Below, one piece after another: positions 39,492 through 50,205 of a DNA stretch of 64,000 nt. The stretch's first letter is position 1, and every line of letters starts with the position of its first letter. A model generated the notes under the pieces. That model was given only the letters and a program-made list of their open reading frames with translations. It searched no databases and was not told the origin of the DNA. Source of the DNA: Chlorobiaceae bacterium (GTDB taxonomy: Bacteria > Bacteroidota > Chlorobiia > Chlorobiales > Chlorobiaceae); the NCBI GenBank assembly GCA_012972825.1, contig JABDHL010000056.1, forward strand, positions 35,145 to 99,144, in the 5' to 3' direction. Made by a program: the position numbers and the translations under genes.

Positions 39492-41027
39492 TTACACATT
39501 AAACGCAAAATAGATTTTGCTTCCTCCACGGTCGACAAGCAGGAACAACAGGTCGCCACTTTTGACTGAGTGTATTAGAGAGCTGTACTGTGCAAACGAG
39601 GTCACATCCTGCCTGTTTACAGAAAGAATGATATCACCACGCCTTACGCCTGCCTGGTATGCGTTTGAAGATGAAGAAACAGAGGTGACTATCACTTTAC
39701 CGTCATCCGGCTTCCGGTTAAACTTCTGAGCAGTTTCAGCAGTAAGCGCTTCCGCCTTGAAACCAAGAGCTGAAGTGACTTTTTCCTCACCCTTTGACAG
39801 TGACGCGATTTCCTTTCCAGTCTGCTCTTCAAGTCGAACACTGAATAGCCTGATGACGCCATCTCTCAACACCCTGAACTTCACCGTTGCCCCGGGTGAC
39901 TGGCTTGCTATGGAATTACGAAGCGCAACGCTGCTTGTGACCTTCGCTCCGTTAAAATCCAGAATAACGTCACCGGTTTTTACGCCGGCTTTTGCAGCAG
40001 GACTGCCGTCAACAACCGTTCCGACCAACACCCCTCCATCCACCTTCAGATGCATGGCTTTTGCAAGATTTTCATCAATATCCTGAATGCTCACACCCAG
40101 ATAGCCCCTGGAAACCTTGCCGGTAGTAATGAGTGCCGTCAGTATCTTTTTTGCCATATTTGAAGGAACGGCAAAACCTATTCCCTCAAATCCGCCGGTA
40201 CGGCTTGCAATAGCAGTATTGATGCCGACAAGCTCGCCATTGATATTGACAAGGGCACCTCCGGAATTACCGGGATTGATAGCCGCATCGGTCTGAATGA
40301 AATCCTCATAATCGGCGAGTCCTACATTAGCCCTACCCTTGGCGCTGACAATACCCCGCGTAACTGTTCTGGCAAAATTTTCACCAAGGGGGCTTCCGAT
40401 GGCGATAACCCATTCAGCAACCCTGAGTTTGTCACTGTCGCCAATAACGATTGGTTTAAGGCCTTTAGCATTAACCTTGATAACCGCCAGATCAGTTTTA
40501 GGATCCTTACCGATAACCCTGGCATCAATTTTACGGTTGTCGAAGGTGCGGATATACACCGCATCCGCATCATCAACAACATGATTATTGGTGAGAATAT
40601 AGCCATCATCTGTCACGATAACCCCAGATCCAAGGCCGTGCTGAACGTTTGAACGACCACCGCGTGAACCACTTTCAGGTTTGTCGAAAAAGTCATCGAA
40701 TGAATGCCCGAAAAAGTCATCAAAATGATGTCCGAAAAAATCCATGGGACTAATACCTCTCTCAGTCACTTTCTTTTCGGTAAAAATCGTCACCACAGAA
40801 GGTGTCGCCGATTCAGCGATCTGCACAAATGCATCGTTGAAGCTTTTGAGCGACTGTATGGGATAGTTTTCAAACGTGTTCTTTGCCGTGGCAAAATTCG
40901 GCCTGCTGGTAAGGTGCGGGCCATTGACAGAAAGGTTGAACTCAACATTGGAGAACACAAGTGCGCCAACGGCTATTCCTGCAAAAACAAGAAGCAGGTA
41001 TTTCAATAACTTTTGATTTTTACTCAT
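39492..41027 (-). CDS. HtrA/DegP-type periplasmic serine protease
   Basis: The 511-aa protein has an N-terminal membrane anchor or uncleaved signal (about 8-30). The trypsin-like domain has catalytic His in TNNHVVDDA, Asp in KTDLAVIKV and Ser in GNSGGALVN. Two PDZ domains follow (about 290-385 and 410-500). It degrades or refolds damaged envelope proteins. A Gly/Asp/Phe-rich linker with repeated HxFDDFFGHSFDDFF wording lies between anchor and protease, as in other Do-like proteases. It is monocistronic with its own terminator. Confidence 0.94.
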   Translation of the reverse strand: MSKNQKLLKYLLLVFAGIAVGALVFSNVEFNLSVNGPHLTSRPNFATAKNTFENYPIQSLKSFNDAFVQIAESATPSVVTIFTEKKVTERGISPMDFFGHHFDDFFGHSFDDFFDKPESGSRGGRSNVQHGLGSGVIVTDDGYILTNNHVVDDADAVYIRTFDNRKIDARVIGKDPKTDLAVIKVNAKGLKPIVIGDSDKLRVAEWVIAIGSPLGENFARTVTRGIVSAKGRANVGLADYEDFIQTDAAINPGNSGGALVNINGELVGINTAIASRTGGFEGIGFAVPSNMAKKILTALITTGKVSRGYLGVSIQDIDENLAKAMHLKVDGGVLVGTVVDGSPAAKAGVKTGDVILDFNGAKVTSSVALRNSIASQSPGATVKFRVLRDGVIRLFSVRLEEQTGKEIASLSKGEEKVTSALGFKAEALTAETAQKFNRKPDDGKVIVTSVSSSSNAYQAGVRRGDIILSVNRQDVTSFAQYSSLIHSVKSGDLLFLLVDRGGSKIYFAFNV

Positions 41028-41051
41028 AGGATATTCAAGGATTTATTAATG

Positions 41052-42542
41052 TTACGATAAAGCCTCAATATTTTCAACGGCTGTTAAACCCGCCTTCATT
41101 TTATTCATTGTCTCTTCATACTCCGCCTCAGGCGTTGAATCAGCAACTATACCACCGGCTGCCTGAAAGTAAATAGTTGCATCCTCAATAACCATAGTGC
41201 GAATGGCAATAGCGGTCTTCAGATTTCCTTTGAAATCAAGAAATCCTACGGCCCCGCCATACAAACCGCGTTTTTCCTTTTCAAGTTCATAGATAATCTC
41301 CATGGCACGAACCTTTGGAGCACCGGTAAGTGTGCCGGCAGGAAAACAAGACCAGAAGGCATCCATAGTGCCAAGGTCATCACGAAGTTCGCCGCGTACA
41401 TTACTGACAATATGCATGACATGAGAATATTTTTCAACTACCATCATCTCATTGGTTTCGACAGTGCCGATTTTAGCTATTCTGCCAATATCGTTTCTGC
41501 TGAGATCAATAAGCATGAGGTGCTCAGCCAGCTCTTTTTCGTCAGCAAGAAGCTCTTGCGCGATCCTTTCATCCTCTTCAAAACTGCTTCCTCGATGTCT
41601 TGTGCCTGCAATAGGGCGGGTATCAACTATTCGCCTGCCGGTGCTGTCTCGCTCTACCTTTACAAGCAATTCCGGGGATGATCCAACAATTTCGAACTCC
41701 TTCAAATCAAAGTAGTAAAGATAGGGGGAAGGATTGATGGTTCTCAGCATCCGATAGACATCAAAGGCCCGGGTATTCAATTTCCGGTTGAGACGCTGTG
41801 AAATCTGCACCTGAAAGATATCTCCCTCAAGAATGTACTCTTTAGCTTTTTCAACTTTCTGCAGATACACATCTCTCTCTGTGTTGGAAACTATCTCTTC
41901 AGGGTGTTCGGCCTGGAACTCGATCTCTTCACGCAGCAATGGCCTGAACATCTGTTCGGCAATCAGCTCCACTTTTTTCAAAGCAGCCGGCTTATCGCTA
42001 TCGTCAAGGTAATTGGAGACAATGAAGACCTTGCGCAGAATATTATCGAATATCACCAGCGTATCACAAAAAAGAAGATAAATGTCGGGCATCCCTGCCG
42101 GATCGGGGAGTTCCGGTTTTGGTATTCTTTCGACAAGATGCATGGCATCGTAACCGAAATAGCCAAAAACCCCTGATGTTATCATCTGGGGCGCACCGTT
42201 TTTTTTCCTCGGTATCTCATCAGTATCAAAAGCTGCAAGACACCGATCAATTTTTATACGAAGATTTGTTTCCTCCCCGGCGATTCTTCCAAGATCATGG
42301 AATTTTTCATCAAGAATATCGATGTGTGCCGATCCATCCACAGAGCCTCTGAGGATAGCGACCGGATCTATGGCAATATAAGAAAACCGGGCAAGAAGCT
42401 CCTCTCCCTCTACCGATTCGAGCAGGCATGAAAAGGGTCGCTTGAGTTTGAGATATACTGAAACAGGAGTCTCTGTATCAGCATAGACCTCTTTCAAAAG
42501 CGGCTTGAGAAGATAGGGCGCATGCCGTTGATGTAATGGCAT
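41052..42542 (-). CDS. trpE: Anthranilate synthase component I
   Basis: The 496-aa enzyme makes anthranilate from chorismate with glutamine-derived ammonia from TrpG. It has the N-terminal tryptophan-binding segment with LLES, then IAGTRHRGSSFEEDERIAQ, SRNDIGR and FPAGTLTGAPKVRAMEII, ending in GGIVADSTPEAEYEET. It could also be PabB, but length and wording fit TrpE. No trpG is adjacent in the window. No Trp leader peptide was seen upstream. Confidence 0.93.
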   Translation of the reverse strand: MPLHQRHAPYLLKPLLKEVYADTETPVSVYLKLKRPFSCLLESVEGEELLARFSYIAIDPVAILRGSVDGSAHIDILDEKFHDLGRIAGEETNLRIKIDRCLAAFDTDEIPRKKNGAPQMITSGVFGYFGYDAMHLVERIPKPELPDPAGMPDIYLLFCDTLVIFDNILRKVFIVSNYLDDSDKPAALKKVELIAEQMFRPLLREEIEFQAEHPEEIVSNTERDVYLQKVEKAKEYILEGDIFQVQISQRLNRKLNTRAFDVYRMLRTINPSPYLYYFDLKEFEIVGSSPELLVKVERDSTGRRIVDTRPIAGTRHRGSSFEEDERIAQELLADEKELAEHLMLIDLSRNDIGRIAKIGTVETNEMMVVEKYSHVMHIVSNVRGELRDDLGTMDAFWSCFPAGTLTGAPKVRAMEIIYELEKEKRGLYGGAVGFLDFKGNLKTAIAIRTMVIEDATIYFQAAGGIVADSTPEAEYEETMNKMKAGLTAVENIEALS

Positions 42543-42656
42543 AAAAAGAGAAAACTGAATTAGTTATTGTTACAGCGTAATAAAGAAAAATATTTTGTAT
42601 AGTAAAAAAGATAACCGGCATTACTCTCCACAAACAGCCGAAATCAATCAGTAAGA

Positions 42657-43085
42657 ATGCCCCTCTTACCCCGCAGAAAAAAATTTATCTTAAACTGGCT
42701 TAAAGCCTTTATGCTCTCTCCCGGTGTCCTTTTTCCGACTGGATATCTGTTACTTTATCTCTCAACCAATATCTATCTGAATGTCATTTTCAAAACAAAC
42801 CTTTCGGAATCGGTAGAGAGAGCAACCGGCAATACCTGGCAGACAAGCATCAAATCAATCAAATCCGGCCTGGTTTTTGACTGCGTGACCCTTAAACATA
42901 TCGAACTCACAAAAACTGCAAGACCTGAGATCAGCGCAAACGTCAGAAGTCGGACCCTTACCATCGATACACTCGAAATTCCATTTCCAAATGTTCAAAT
43001 GCTGCTTTTCAGCAGCACTGAACGTCAATCGTCGACAAATGCACTCTGTGAAAAAATTCTTGCAGAGCAACACCTTGATCAATGA
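42657..43085 (+). CDS. Small membrane-anchored protein of unknown function
   Basis: The 142-aa protein has a basic N-terminus (MPLLPRRKKF) and one hydrophobic segment (about 17-45), then an extracytoplasmic soluble part. The order 'TWQTSIKSIKSGLVFDCVTL' reads like a lipid-transfer AsmA/DUF-type beta strand. It is divergent from trpE and its 3' end overlaps lepB by 7 nt. No family was recognised with confidence. Confidence 0.55.
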   Translation: MPLLPRRKKFILNWLKAFMLSPGVLFPTGYLLLYLSTNIYLNVIFKTNLSESVERATGNTWQTSIKSIKSGLVFDCVTLKHIELTKTARPEISANVRSRTLTIDTLEIPFPNVQMLLFSSTERQSSTNALCEKILAEQHLDQ

Positions 43086-43909
43086 ACCATTAAACCGGTA
43101 CGCTGCAATCGTATAGAACCGACTTTGCTCACGAGATCGGTGAACAGGGACAAATCCGGATTCCATGACCAGTAGACCATGAGTGCCTGACCGACAATAT
43201 CTTTTTCCGGCAAAAATCCCCAGAAGCGGCTGTCGAGACTGTTATCCCTGTTGTCACCCATTGCAAAATAGTAGTTTGACTGAACGGTGTAGTTCTGAAC
43301 CGGTGCACCATCAATAAAAACCGTCCTCCCCTGTAAGCTGACTTCATGTCCTTCATCGGCAATGAGTGAACTGTAAAGCGGATAGGTTGCAGGGTTCAAA
43401 GGTACGACATCTCCTTTGCGGGGAATACGTATCGGCCCGTAATTATCCTTGTTAAAGTTTGAAAACTGTGGGAATATCATATAATCCCCATCTCCCGCCG
43501 CCATACGGTTTCCGATAAACTGAGCATGCGGCGGCAGAGGTACCGGTTTTTTATTGACTGAGAGCTTTTGACCATGAATCTCGAGGGTATCTCCACTGAG
43601 TGCAACACAACGCTTGATATAGTTCAGGGAGCGATCTTTGGGAAACTTGAACACAATAATATCCCCGCGATCAACCTTTTTAATTCCAGGCAGCCGAATA
43701 TCGGTAAAGGGAATTTTGGGGCCATAGACGTACTTGTTGACAAAAAGAAAATCTCCAGCAAGCAGAGTATTCTCCATCGAGCCTGTCGGAATACGGTAAG
43801 ACTCAACGACAAAAACACGAAGAATGGTCGCAAATATTGCTGCGATAATAAGAGCTTCAAACCACTCCCTTGAATGTTTTTTTTCCGGTTTTCCTTTCTG
43901 AATATTCAA
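43079..43909 (-). CDS. lepB: Signal peptidase I
   Basis: The 276-aa membrane serine protease removes signal peptides. One membrane segment (about 16-36) is followed by the catalytic Ser in RIPTGSMENTLLAGD and the catalytic Lys in NYIKRCVALSGD. The C-terminal GDNRDNSLDSRFWGF motif is intact. It lies 50 nt after lepA on the same strand, the usual lepA-lepB order. Confidence 0.95.
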   Translation of the reverse strand: MNIQKGKPEKKHSREWFEALIIAAIFATILRVFVVESYRIPTGSMENTLLAGDFLFVNKYVYGPKIPFTDIRLPGIKKVDRGDIIVFKFPKDRSLNYIKRCVALSGDTLEIHGQKLSVNKKPVPLPPHAQFIGNRMAAGDGDYMIFPQFSNFNKDNYGPIRIPRKGDVVPLNPATYPLYSSLIADEGHEVSLQGRTVFIDGAPVQNYTVQSNYYFAMGDNRDNSLDSRFWGFLPEKDIVGQALMVYWSWNPDLSLFTDLVSKVGSIRLQRTGLMVH

Positions 43910-43959
43910 TGATGTAAATTTTTGATTCGTTAAATAAAATTTTACAACGAAGCGGGGCG

Positions 43960-45777
43960 CTATTCGTCAATATTCAATAATGCAAGGAAAGCTTCCTGAG
44001 GAACCTCCACCCTGCCAACCTGTTTCATACGTTTTTTCCCCTCTTTCTGTTTTTCAAGCAGCTTGCGTTTTCGGCTGATATCGCCGCCATAACATTTCGC
44101 CAGCACGTTTTTCCTCATGGCCGATATGGTTTCGCGCGAAATCACCTTGCTGCCGATAGCTGCCTGGATAGCAACTTCGTACATCTGTTTGGGAATAATG
44201 CCTTTCAGCTTCAGGCAAAGCTTCTTACCCCAATCATAAGCTTTTGAACGGTGAACAACAATAGAGAGTGCATCGACCGCCTCGCCGTTCAGCAGGACAT
44301 CGAGCTTCACCAGATCGGAATCACGGTAGCCGATGTACTCGTAATCCATCGATGCATACCCTTTTGAAATGGATTTGAGCCTGTCATGAAAATCAAAAAC
44401 AATCTCTGCAAGAGGAAACTCAAAATGCATGATCACCCTTGTGGGATCAAGATAATCAGTAGTCTTGTAATCGCCCCGGCGTTCCATGCCAAGCTTCATA
44501 ATATTACCGATATAGTCGGCAAGGGTAATAATCTGCATGCTGACATAGGGCTCCTCAACAAGATTTATCCTTGTCGTATTTGGCATCTTGGATGGGTTGT
44601 CGACAATAACAACTTCCGAGTTGGTCATGACAACGCGATACTCCACGTTAGGAACCGTGGTAATGATATTAACTCCATATTCACGCTCAAGACGCTCCTG
44701 AACAATTTCCATGTGGAGCAGTCCGAGAAATCCGCATCTGAACCCGAAACCGAGAGCGACTGATGTTTCGGGGGTATAAACAAGAGAGGCGTCGTTCAGA
44801 GCGAGCTTTTCAAGCGATTCCCGAAGATCCTCAAATTCATTCGAGTTAATCGGATAGAGACCACTGAACACCATAGGCTTAACCTCCTTGTAACCCTCAA
44901 GGCGCTCTTTTGCAGGAGCATCGACAAGCGTAACCGTGTCGCCAACCTTGGCATCCTTGACATCCTTGATGGAACAGATCAGATACCCGACATCTCCTGA
45001 TTCAAGAAGATTTTTAGGCTGCCTTTTCATGCCCATGACCCCTATTTCATCAGCAAGAAAATCCTTGTCACTGGCAAAAAACCTGACTTTGTCACCCTTT
45101 TTAAGCGATCCCTCAACAATTCGGAGATAGACCACCACTCCTCGATAGGCATCAAAGACCGAATCAAAAATCAGGGCCCTCAAAGGAAGGTGATTATTGT
45201 CGTCAGGAGCAGGGATCCGTGCAATAATGGCCTCCATGAGTTCAGTAATCCCAAGACCGGCTTTAGCCGATACCTGAAGGATATCCTCTCGTTTATTGCC
45301 GACAAGATCCATAATCTGACGGGCAACGCCCTCCACATCCGATGAAGGAAGATCAATTTTATTGATAACCGGAATAATTTCAAGACCGGCTTCGATAGCA
45401 AGATAGAGATTGGCGATAGTCTGAGCTTCAACACCCTGGGTGGCATCAACTATAAGGAGTGCGCCTTCGCATGCGGCAAGTGAACGGGAGACTTCATAGC
45501 TGAAATCAACGTGACCTGGAGTATCGATGAGGTTTAACGTATAATCGATACCATCAGCCGCTTTGTACTTCATTTGAACAGCATGGCTCTTGATGGTAAT
45601 ACCCCGTTCCCGTTCCAGATCCATATCATCGAGAACCTGTGCGGAGGCCATCTGAGTGCGGTCAAGAGTATGCGTTACCTCCAGCAGCCGATCGGCCAAT
45701 GTGGACTTTCCATGATCAATATGTGCGATAATGCAGAAGTTCCTGAGGCGGCTGACTTCTGTACTGGACAATGCCAT
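43960..45777 (-). CDS. lepA: Elongation factor 4 (LepA)
   Basis: The 605-aa translational GTPase acts on stalled ribosomes or in initiation quality. G1 is [16 protein letters not shown]3 DTPGHVDF and G4 NKIDLP, followed by EF-G-like domains. The unique LepA C-terminal domain ends in the basic [20 protein letters not shown] stretch. It is upstream of lepB and downstream of fmt in a probable translation/secretion operon. Confidence 0.97.
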   Translation of the reverse strand: MALSSTEVSRLRNFCIIAHIDHGKSTLADRLLEVTHTLDRTQMASAQVLDDMDLERERGITIKSHAVQMKYKAADGIDYTLNLIDTPGHVDFSYEVSRSLAACEGALLIVDATQGVEAQTIANLYLAIEAGLEIIPVINKIDLPSSDVEGVARQIMDLVGNKREDILQVSAKAGLGITELMEAIIARIPAPDDNNHLPLRALIFDSVFDAYRGVVVYLRIVEGSLKKGDKVRFFASDKDFLADEIGVMGMKRQPKNLLESGDVGYLICSIKDVKDAKVGDTVTLVDAPAKERLEGYKEVKPMVFSGLYPINSNEFEDLRESLEKLALNDASLVYTPETSVALGFGFRCGFLGLLHMEIVQERLEREYGVNIITTVPNVEYRVVMTNSEVVIVDNPSKMPNTTRINLVEEPYVSMQIITLADYIGNIMKLGMERRGDYKTTDYLDPTRVIMHFEFPLAEIVFDFHDRLKSISKGYASMDYEYIGYRDSDLVKLDVLLNGEAVDALSIVVHRSKAYDWGKKLCLKLKGIIPKQMYEVAIQAAIGSKVISRETISAMRKNVLAKCYGGDISRKRKLLEKQKEGKKRMKQVGRVEVPQEAFLALLNIDE

Positions 45778-45855
45778 AAAATAAGCGTTAGATTCTGATA
45801 AAAATTCAAGGTGAGAAATATAAGCAATTAATACGATTGTGACATGGCAGAGTGG

Positions 45856-46800
45856 CTATACAAAGAGATGCTGCTGGCGGTCTTGACGGAAGCCCCGAAG
45901 AAACTCAACGGACTCCATTGGTCTACGACCCTCAAGCTGCAATGACAAAACCTCAAGCCATCCATCAGCACATGATGCATAGAGTCTTCCGTTCTCGACA
46001 TAAATCGTCCCCGGAGAAGCCGACGTTGTTTCAAGAGAAGGAGTTGCGGGAGAGGCCTTGAATATCTTCATGGTTTTCCCGTTGAACGTTGTCCAGGCTG
46101 ATGGCTTCATGGCAAGACCCCTGATAAAATCATTGACGCATTTGACCGGTTGCGACCAGGTAATTCGAGTATTGTTGCGGGTAAGTTTGGGCGCTCTGGA
46201 AACAAGCGTTTCATCCTGACCAGATACCGCAACCTGGCGTGAAGCAATAAGGTGAAGTGTATCGACAACAACACGAGCGCCGAGAACCGACAGGCGACAG
46301 GCCAGTTCTGTGGCATTTTCAGCAGGATCAATAAGCATTTTTTCCTGAAGAATGATATTACCGGTATCGACGCGCTGCTGGAGAAAAAATGTCGTGACAC
46401 CGGTTTCGTGCTCACCCTTGATAATGGCCCAATTAATCGGAGCCGCTCCCCGGTAAGCAGGAAGCAATGATGCATGAAGATTAAAAGCTCCAAAGGCAGC
46501 CTTCTCAAACACGGCGGGAGGCAGAATACGGAAAGCAGCCACAACTATGACATCCGCTCTCTGGGCCGCGACAATATCAGCGAACTCCCGGCTTGTAACA
46601 TCATCGGTTTCATAGAGAGGAAGCCCAAGAGAAACAGCTGCCTGTTTTACTGGAGATGGTTCAGCCTCGGCATGCTTACTCCTGCGGGGTTTATCAGATC
46701 CAGTGACAACCAGAACCGTTTTAAACTGTTTATCTTCTTCTGCAATAGCTTTCAATGAGGGAACAGCAAACTCCGGCGTTCCCATAAAAATAATCCGCAT
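45856..46800 (-). CDS. fmt: Methionyl-tRNA formyltransferase
   Basis: The 314-aa enzyme formylates initiator Met-tRNA using 10-formyl-THF. The start [16 protein letters not shown] and the catalytic region [21 protein letters not shown] (partly quoted) include the Asn-His and SLLP-x-x-RG motifs. The C-terminal OB domain is present. ATG 46800 is preferred over TTG 46809. It follows def by 11 nt, the common def-fmt pairing. Confidence 0.96.
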   Translation of the reverse strand: MRIIFMGTPEFAVPSLKAIAEEDKQFKTVLVVTGSDKPRRSKHAEAEPSPVKQAAVSLGLPLYETDDVTSREFADIVAAQRADVIVVAAFRILPPAVFEKAAFGAFNLHASLLPAYRGAAPINWAIIKGEHETGVTTFFLQQRVDTGNIILQEKMLIDPAENATELACRLSVLGARVVVDTLHLIASRQVAVSGQDETLVSRAPKLTRNNTRITWSQPVKCVNDFIRGLAMKPSAWTTFNGKTMKIFKASPATPSLETTSASPGTIYVENGRLYASCADGWLEVLSLQLEGRRPMESVEFLRGFRQDRQQHLFV

Positions 46801-46811
46801 GGCACTCAAGA

Positions 46812-47366
46812 TTATTTAGCGGCAAGAGGCTCGCGCGCAATTGGATATGCAGCGGTCACACTGCCTGTAACAAAAGCATCGAGCTCTTTCTGGATTTTTC
46901 TCCGGTCGCGCTTCTCCATCCTGTCGACAAAGAGAGTGCCATTAAGGTGATCTATCTCATGCTGGAGAACCCTGGCATACATACCGGAAAACTCCCCGGT
47001 CATCTCTTCAAAGTGCTCATTACGATATTTCAGGGTAACAGCGGCAGGACGTTCAACGTCCCCCTTAACGCCGGGAAGGCTTAAACAACCCTCTTCCATG
47101 TCATTGTATCCCCTGACGGCAAGAATATGGGGGTTAATCACAACCATCGGCGTTGCATCGGAATAATTGGTCAGGCCGGAAATATCGAGGACAAGCAGCC
47201 GAACCGAGTGCCCGACCTGGGGAGCGGCAAGACCGATACCCGAAGCATTTCGCATTGTCTCAAACATATAGGCTATAAGCTCATCAATGCCACTTTCTAT
47301 ACCTTTCAGAGGTTTGGCTTTCTTTCGAAGTATATCGTCGCTATAAATATTGATCGGTAATATCAT
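46812..47366 (-). CDS. def: Peptide deformylase
   Basis: The 184-aa metalloenzyme removes N-formyl groups from new proteins. All three motifs are present: [19 protein letters not shown] (metal Cys) and QHEIDHLNG (metal His pair and Glu). It is cotranscribed with fmt. The upstream gene is a Kef-type antiporter about 155 nt away. Confidence 0.96.
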   Translation of the reverse strand: MILPINIYSDDILRKKAKPLKGIESGIDELIAYMFETMRNASGIGLAAPQVGHSVRLLVLDISGLTNYSDATPMVVINPHILAVRGYNDMEEGCLSLPGVKGDVERPAAVTLKYRNEHFEEMTGEFSGMYARVLQHEIDHLNGTLFVDRMEKRDRRKIQKELDAFVTGSVTAAYPIAREPLAAK

Positions 47367-47523
47367 AAATCACACTACAGTTTATTTAATGTATCAGCTG
47401 TGTCATCAACCTTCCTGACAGCCTGAAAGTTGCCCAACCCATACTGGGGCTTCAGGCCTTAATGACCAAATAATAGGAAGCCCCGGGAAATTTCCAAAGT
47501 CTAAAAGGAAAGCGAAGACATCG

Positions 47524-49701
47524 TTAATGCTCACAGGAAGAGTCGGGCTTCTTTTTTTTGTACATTTTTTCAAGAAGCTTTCCTATACCATCAAACCTTA
47601 AAAAAGTTTTTTTGACTGTCGAAACAGGTGATTCCAAACTGATATCATCTTCTCTGCCAATCTGAACAGGATAAACCAGAATAAAACTGTTTTTCTGGAA
47701 ATACCTGTTAAGATAAAGAGGCATCTTTGCCATTTTACTATGATAGGAAAGATTATTTTTCCTGCTCATCACAACAATGAGGTTGTCGTCATTTTTTATC
47801 TCAGTCGACAGGCCGAGAAAATCATCCCACTCCTTGAACTGTCTGTATTCCGCATTGGAAACAGTCTGGGAACAGGCCTCCTTCAGATAAGCAAGAGTTT
47901 GTTTTGGTGCATACACAACCAGTTTTGATCCAGTATTTTTTATGATATTGATCACTTTCTGCATCCAGTGAACAAACCCGATTTCATGTTCAGCTCCCGC
48001 AGGGACAACGACAAGCGTTCGCTTGATTGTCGCAAGTGGCTGAACCGGTTTATAAATAAAAATCGTGATATTACACCGGCCAAGAATGTTGTCGGATGGA
48101 CTGCCAAGTAAACTATCAGTGAGAATGCTCTTTTGATGCAATCCTAAAATAAGATCCGTGATTTTCTGTTCTCTGATGACACCGGTGATTCCGTTAACCA
48201 CATTGCTGTCGTAACGAATCAACCGCTTCATGTTGAAGTCAATAGACGACGCGGCAACCGCTGCTTTTTCAAGCAGTTTCCCTGCATGCTTTTCTGCAGC
48301 TTCGTCACTCATGGTACTGTCAGCTACATGAAGGGCATAAATCCCGCTCTTGTCCTTTCTCGATTTTACAGTTACGCTGAGATTGACAAGCTCTTCAACC
48401 GTGCTGAGATTGTTCATGGGAATCAGTATACGCTCTTCAGTAACCGCAAGACCGGTCTCGGCAACCTCATCGACAGTATCGGCAAGAGCTATATTCTGCG
48501 CACCTTTTTCCCCTACAATTGAAGCCAGAGTGCAGGTTATCAGTATAAAGAGGATAGTACCGTTCAAAACACTCTCATCAAGCAATCTGACAGGATCGCC
48601 TTTAAGAGAGTAACCGGTAATAATGTTATAACCGATCAACACCGTTGCAAGCGCCAATGCCGCATGAGCACTGATCAGTCCAAAAATCAGCCGACGCTGG
48701 TCAGGAGAAAATCCAAAAAGTTTCTGGGTAATCCAGGCTGAAAGATATTTTGCCACCGTAGCTGCAACCGTTATAACCGCAGCAACCTTTATGGTGTTAT
48801 AATCCTTGAAAAATGCCCGGATATCGATAAGCATTCCAACGCCAATCAAAAAAAACGGAATAAACAGGGCATTGCCGACAAACTTGATTCTGTTCATGAG
48901 TGGTGATGTACGGGAAATCAGACGGTTCAGGGCGAGACCGCTGAAAAATGCACCGATAATCGCCTCAACACCAGCAGCTTCCGCAAGAAAACCTCCAAAA
49001 AACACCATGGCCAAAACAAAGAGATACTGGAGCACACTGTCATCAAAACGCTTGAAAAACCAACGGGCCATAACCGGAAAAAGCAGCAGAACAATCAGGC
49101 TGAAAAGCGTTATGCCAATCAGAAGCTTTATCCAGAATCCTGTCATCAACTCCCCTGACGACATTCCGGCAATAACTGCCAGCACAAGCAACGCAAGGGT
49201 ATCGGTGATAATGGTGCCGCCGATTGCAATAGTGACCGCCTTGTTCGATGAGACACCAAGCTTGCTGACAACAGGGTAGACTATAAGCGTATGAGACGCA
49301 AAAATACTGCCGATAAGAATAGATGAAAACAGCGAAAAATCAAGAATGTAGACGCCAACAAGAATACCGAAAACAATTGAGATGGAAAAAGTATAGAGAC
49401 CGAATAGAATACTGTTTCTACTGTTTTTCCGGAAATCCTCAACATCAATTTCCAGTCCGGCAAGAAACATGATATAGAGAAGACCAACCGTTCCAAACAG
49501 GATAATACTGCTGTCACGAAGCATTAAATTAAACCCATGAGGTCCTATCGCCGCACCGGCAATAATAAGACTGATCAAACTCGGAATTTTCAGCCGGCTG
49601 AGAAGAACCGGTGCAAAAAGAATAATCAACAGTATCAGTGAAAACTGTAATACCGGATTCTTCAACGGCAATGCTATATCAATCAGGCTCATCAACACCA
49701 T
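47524..49701 (-). CDS. Kef/NapA-type cation:proton antiporter with cytoplasmic USP-like tail
   Basis: The 725-aa protein has about 12 membrane helices (residues about 15-400) of the CPA2 family. LAGLEIDVEDFRKNSRNS follows TM3. The transport core has GTIITDTLALLVLAV (TDT rather than a double-Asp pair). The C-terminal part of about 300 residues resembles two universal-stress-protein domains. It probably exchanges Na+ or K+ for H+ in pH or osmotic control. The ion is not decidable by eye. Confidence 0.88.
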   Translation of the reverse strand: MVLMSLIDIALPLKNPVLQFSLILLIILFAPVLLSRLKIPSLISLIIAGAAIGPHGFNLMLRDSSIILFGTVGLLYIMFLAGLEIDVEDFRKNSRNSILFGLYTFSISIVFGILVGVYILDFSLFSSILIGSIFASHTLIVYPVVSKLGVSSNKAVTIAIGGTIITDTLALLVLAVIAGMSSGELMTGFWIKLLIGITLFSLIVLLLFPVMARWFFKRFDDSVLQYLFVLAMVFFGGFLAEAAGVEAIIGAFFSGLALNRLISRTSPLMNRIKFVGNALFIPFFLIGVGMLIDIRAFFKDYNTIKVAAVITVAATVAKYLSAWITQKLFGFSPDQRRLIFGLISAHAALALATVLIGYNIITGYSLKGDPVRLLDESVLNGTILFILITCTLASIVGEKGAQNIALADTVDEVAETGLAVTEERILIPMNNLSTVEELVNLSVTVKSRKDKSGIYALHVADSTMSDEAAEKHAGKLLEKAAVAASSIDFNMKRLIRYDSNVVNGITGVIREQKITDLILGLHQKSILTDSLLGSPSDNILGRCNITIFIYKPVQPLATIKRTLVVVPAGAEHEIGFVHWMQKVINIIKNTGSKLVVYAPKQTLAYLKEACSQTVSNAEYRQFKEWDDFLGLSTEIKNDDNLIVVMSRKNNLSYHSKMAKMPLYLNRYFQKNSFILVYPVQIGREDDISLESPVSTVKKTFLRFDGIGKLLEKMYKKKKPDSSCEH

Positions 49702-49875
49702 CGTCTACAATCCAGAAGTTACGCATCAGCCCTGCAGGATGAGGCTCATATTTTCATCAGGAAAAATAACTTATCCGGAAATAAATATGCATATCTTTTC
49801 AGTTGATCACAAACCACCCTGATGACATGCTCAGGCCAAGCCCAGCCTCTTTGAACCTTTTTCCTCCCGGTAACA

Positions 49876-50202
49876 ATGCACTGGATCTATTTGATTATTG
49901 CAATCCTGTTTGAAGTATCCGGCACCACATGCATGAAAATTTCGGACGGATTGACTAAACTTGTGCCAACACTTTTTATTTTCTTTTTTTACGGGCTGAG
50001 CTTTACCTTTCTTTCGTTAGCACTCAGGGTACTGCCCATTTCGGTAACCTATGCCATCTGGTCAGCAATTGGAACAGCTCTTATTTCCGTCATCGGAGTT
50101 ATCTGGTTCGGAGAGAGTATGAGTGCCATCAAACTCTTTTCCCTGCTGCTTATTATTATCGGAGTGGTGGGGTTGCATTTCAGTCAGGAACAGGTTCACT
50201 AA
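49876..50202 (+). CDS. Small multidrug resistance (EmrE/QacE-type) transporter
   Basis: The 108-aa four-helix membrane protein has the essential Glu at residue 13 (ILFEVSGTTCMKISDG) and the GxxxG-type dimer helix at the end (LLLIIIGVVGLHFS). It is the EmrE/QacE rather than the SugE (guanidinium) wording. A single gene suggests a homodimer. It ends 3 nt before proB, an unusual partner, so cotranscription is likely. Confidence 0.88.
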   Translation: MHWIYLIIAILFEVSGTTCMKISDGLTKLVPTLFIFFFYGLSFTFLSLALRVLPISVTYAIWSAIGTALISVIGVIWFGESMSAIKLFSLLLIIIGVVGLHFSQEQVH

Positions 50203-50205
50203 AGC

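Noticed and set aside
45838..45870. tRNA-like D-arm wording (GGCAGAGTGGCTATA) next to the end of fmt
   Set aside because: No matching T-arm or acceptor complement follows, and the stretch runs into the fmt coding end.
47430..47462. Imperfect hairpin CCTGAAAG...CTTCAGG after the Kef-type antiporter gene
   Set aside because: The stem has mismatches and no U-run follows in either direction, so it is not called as a terminator.
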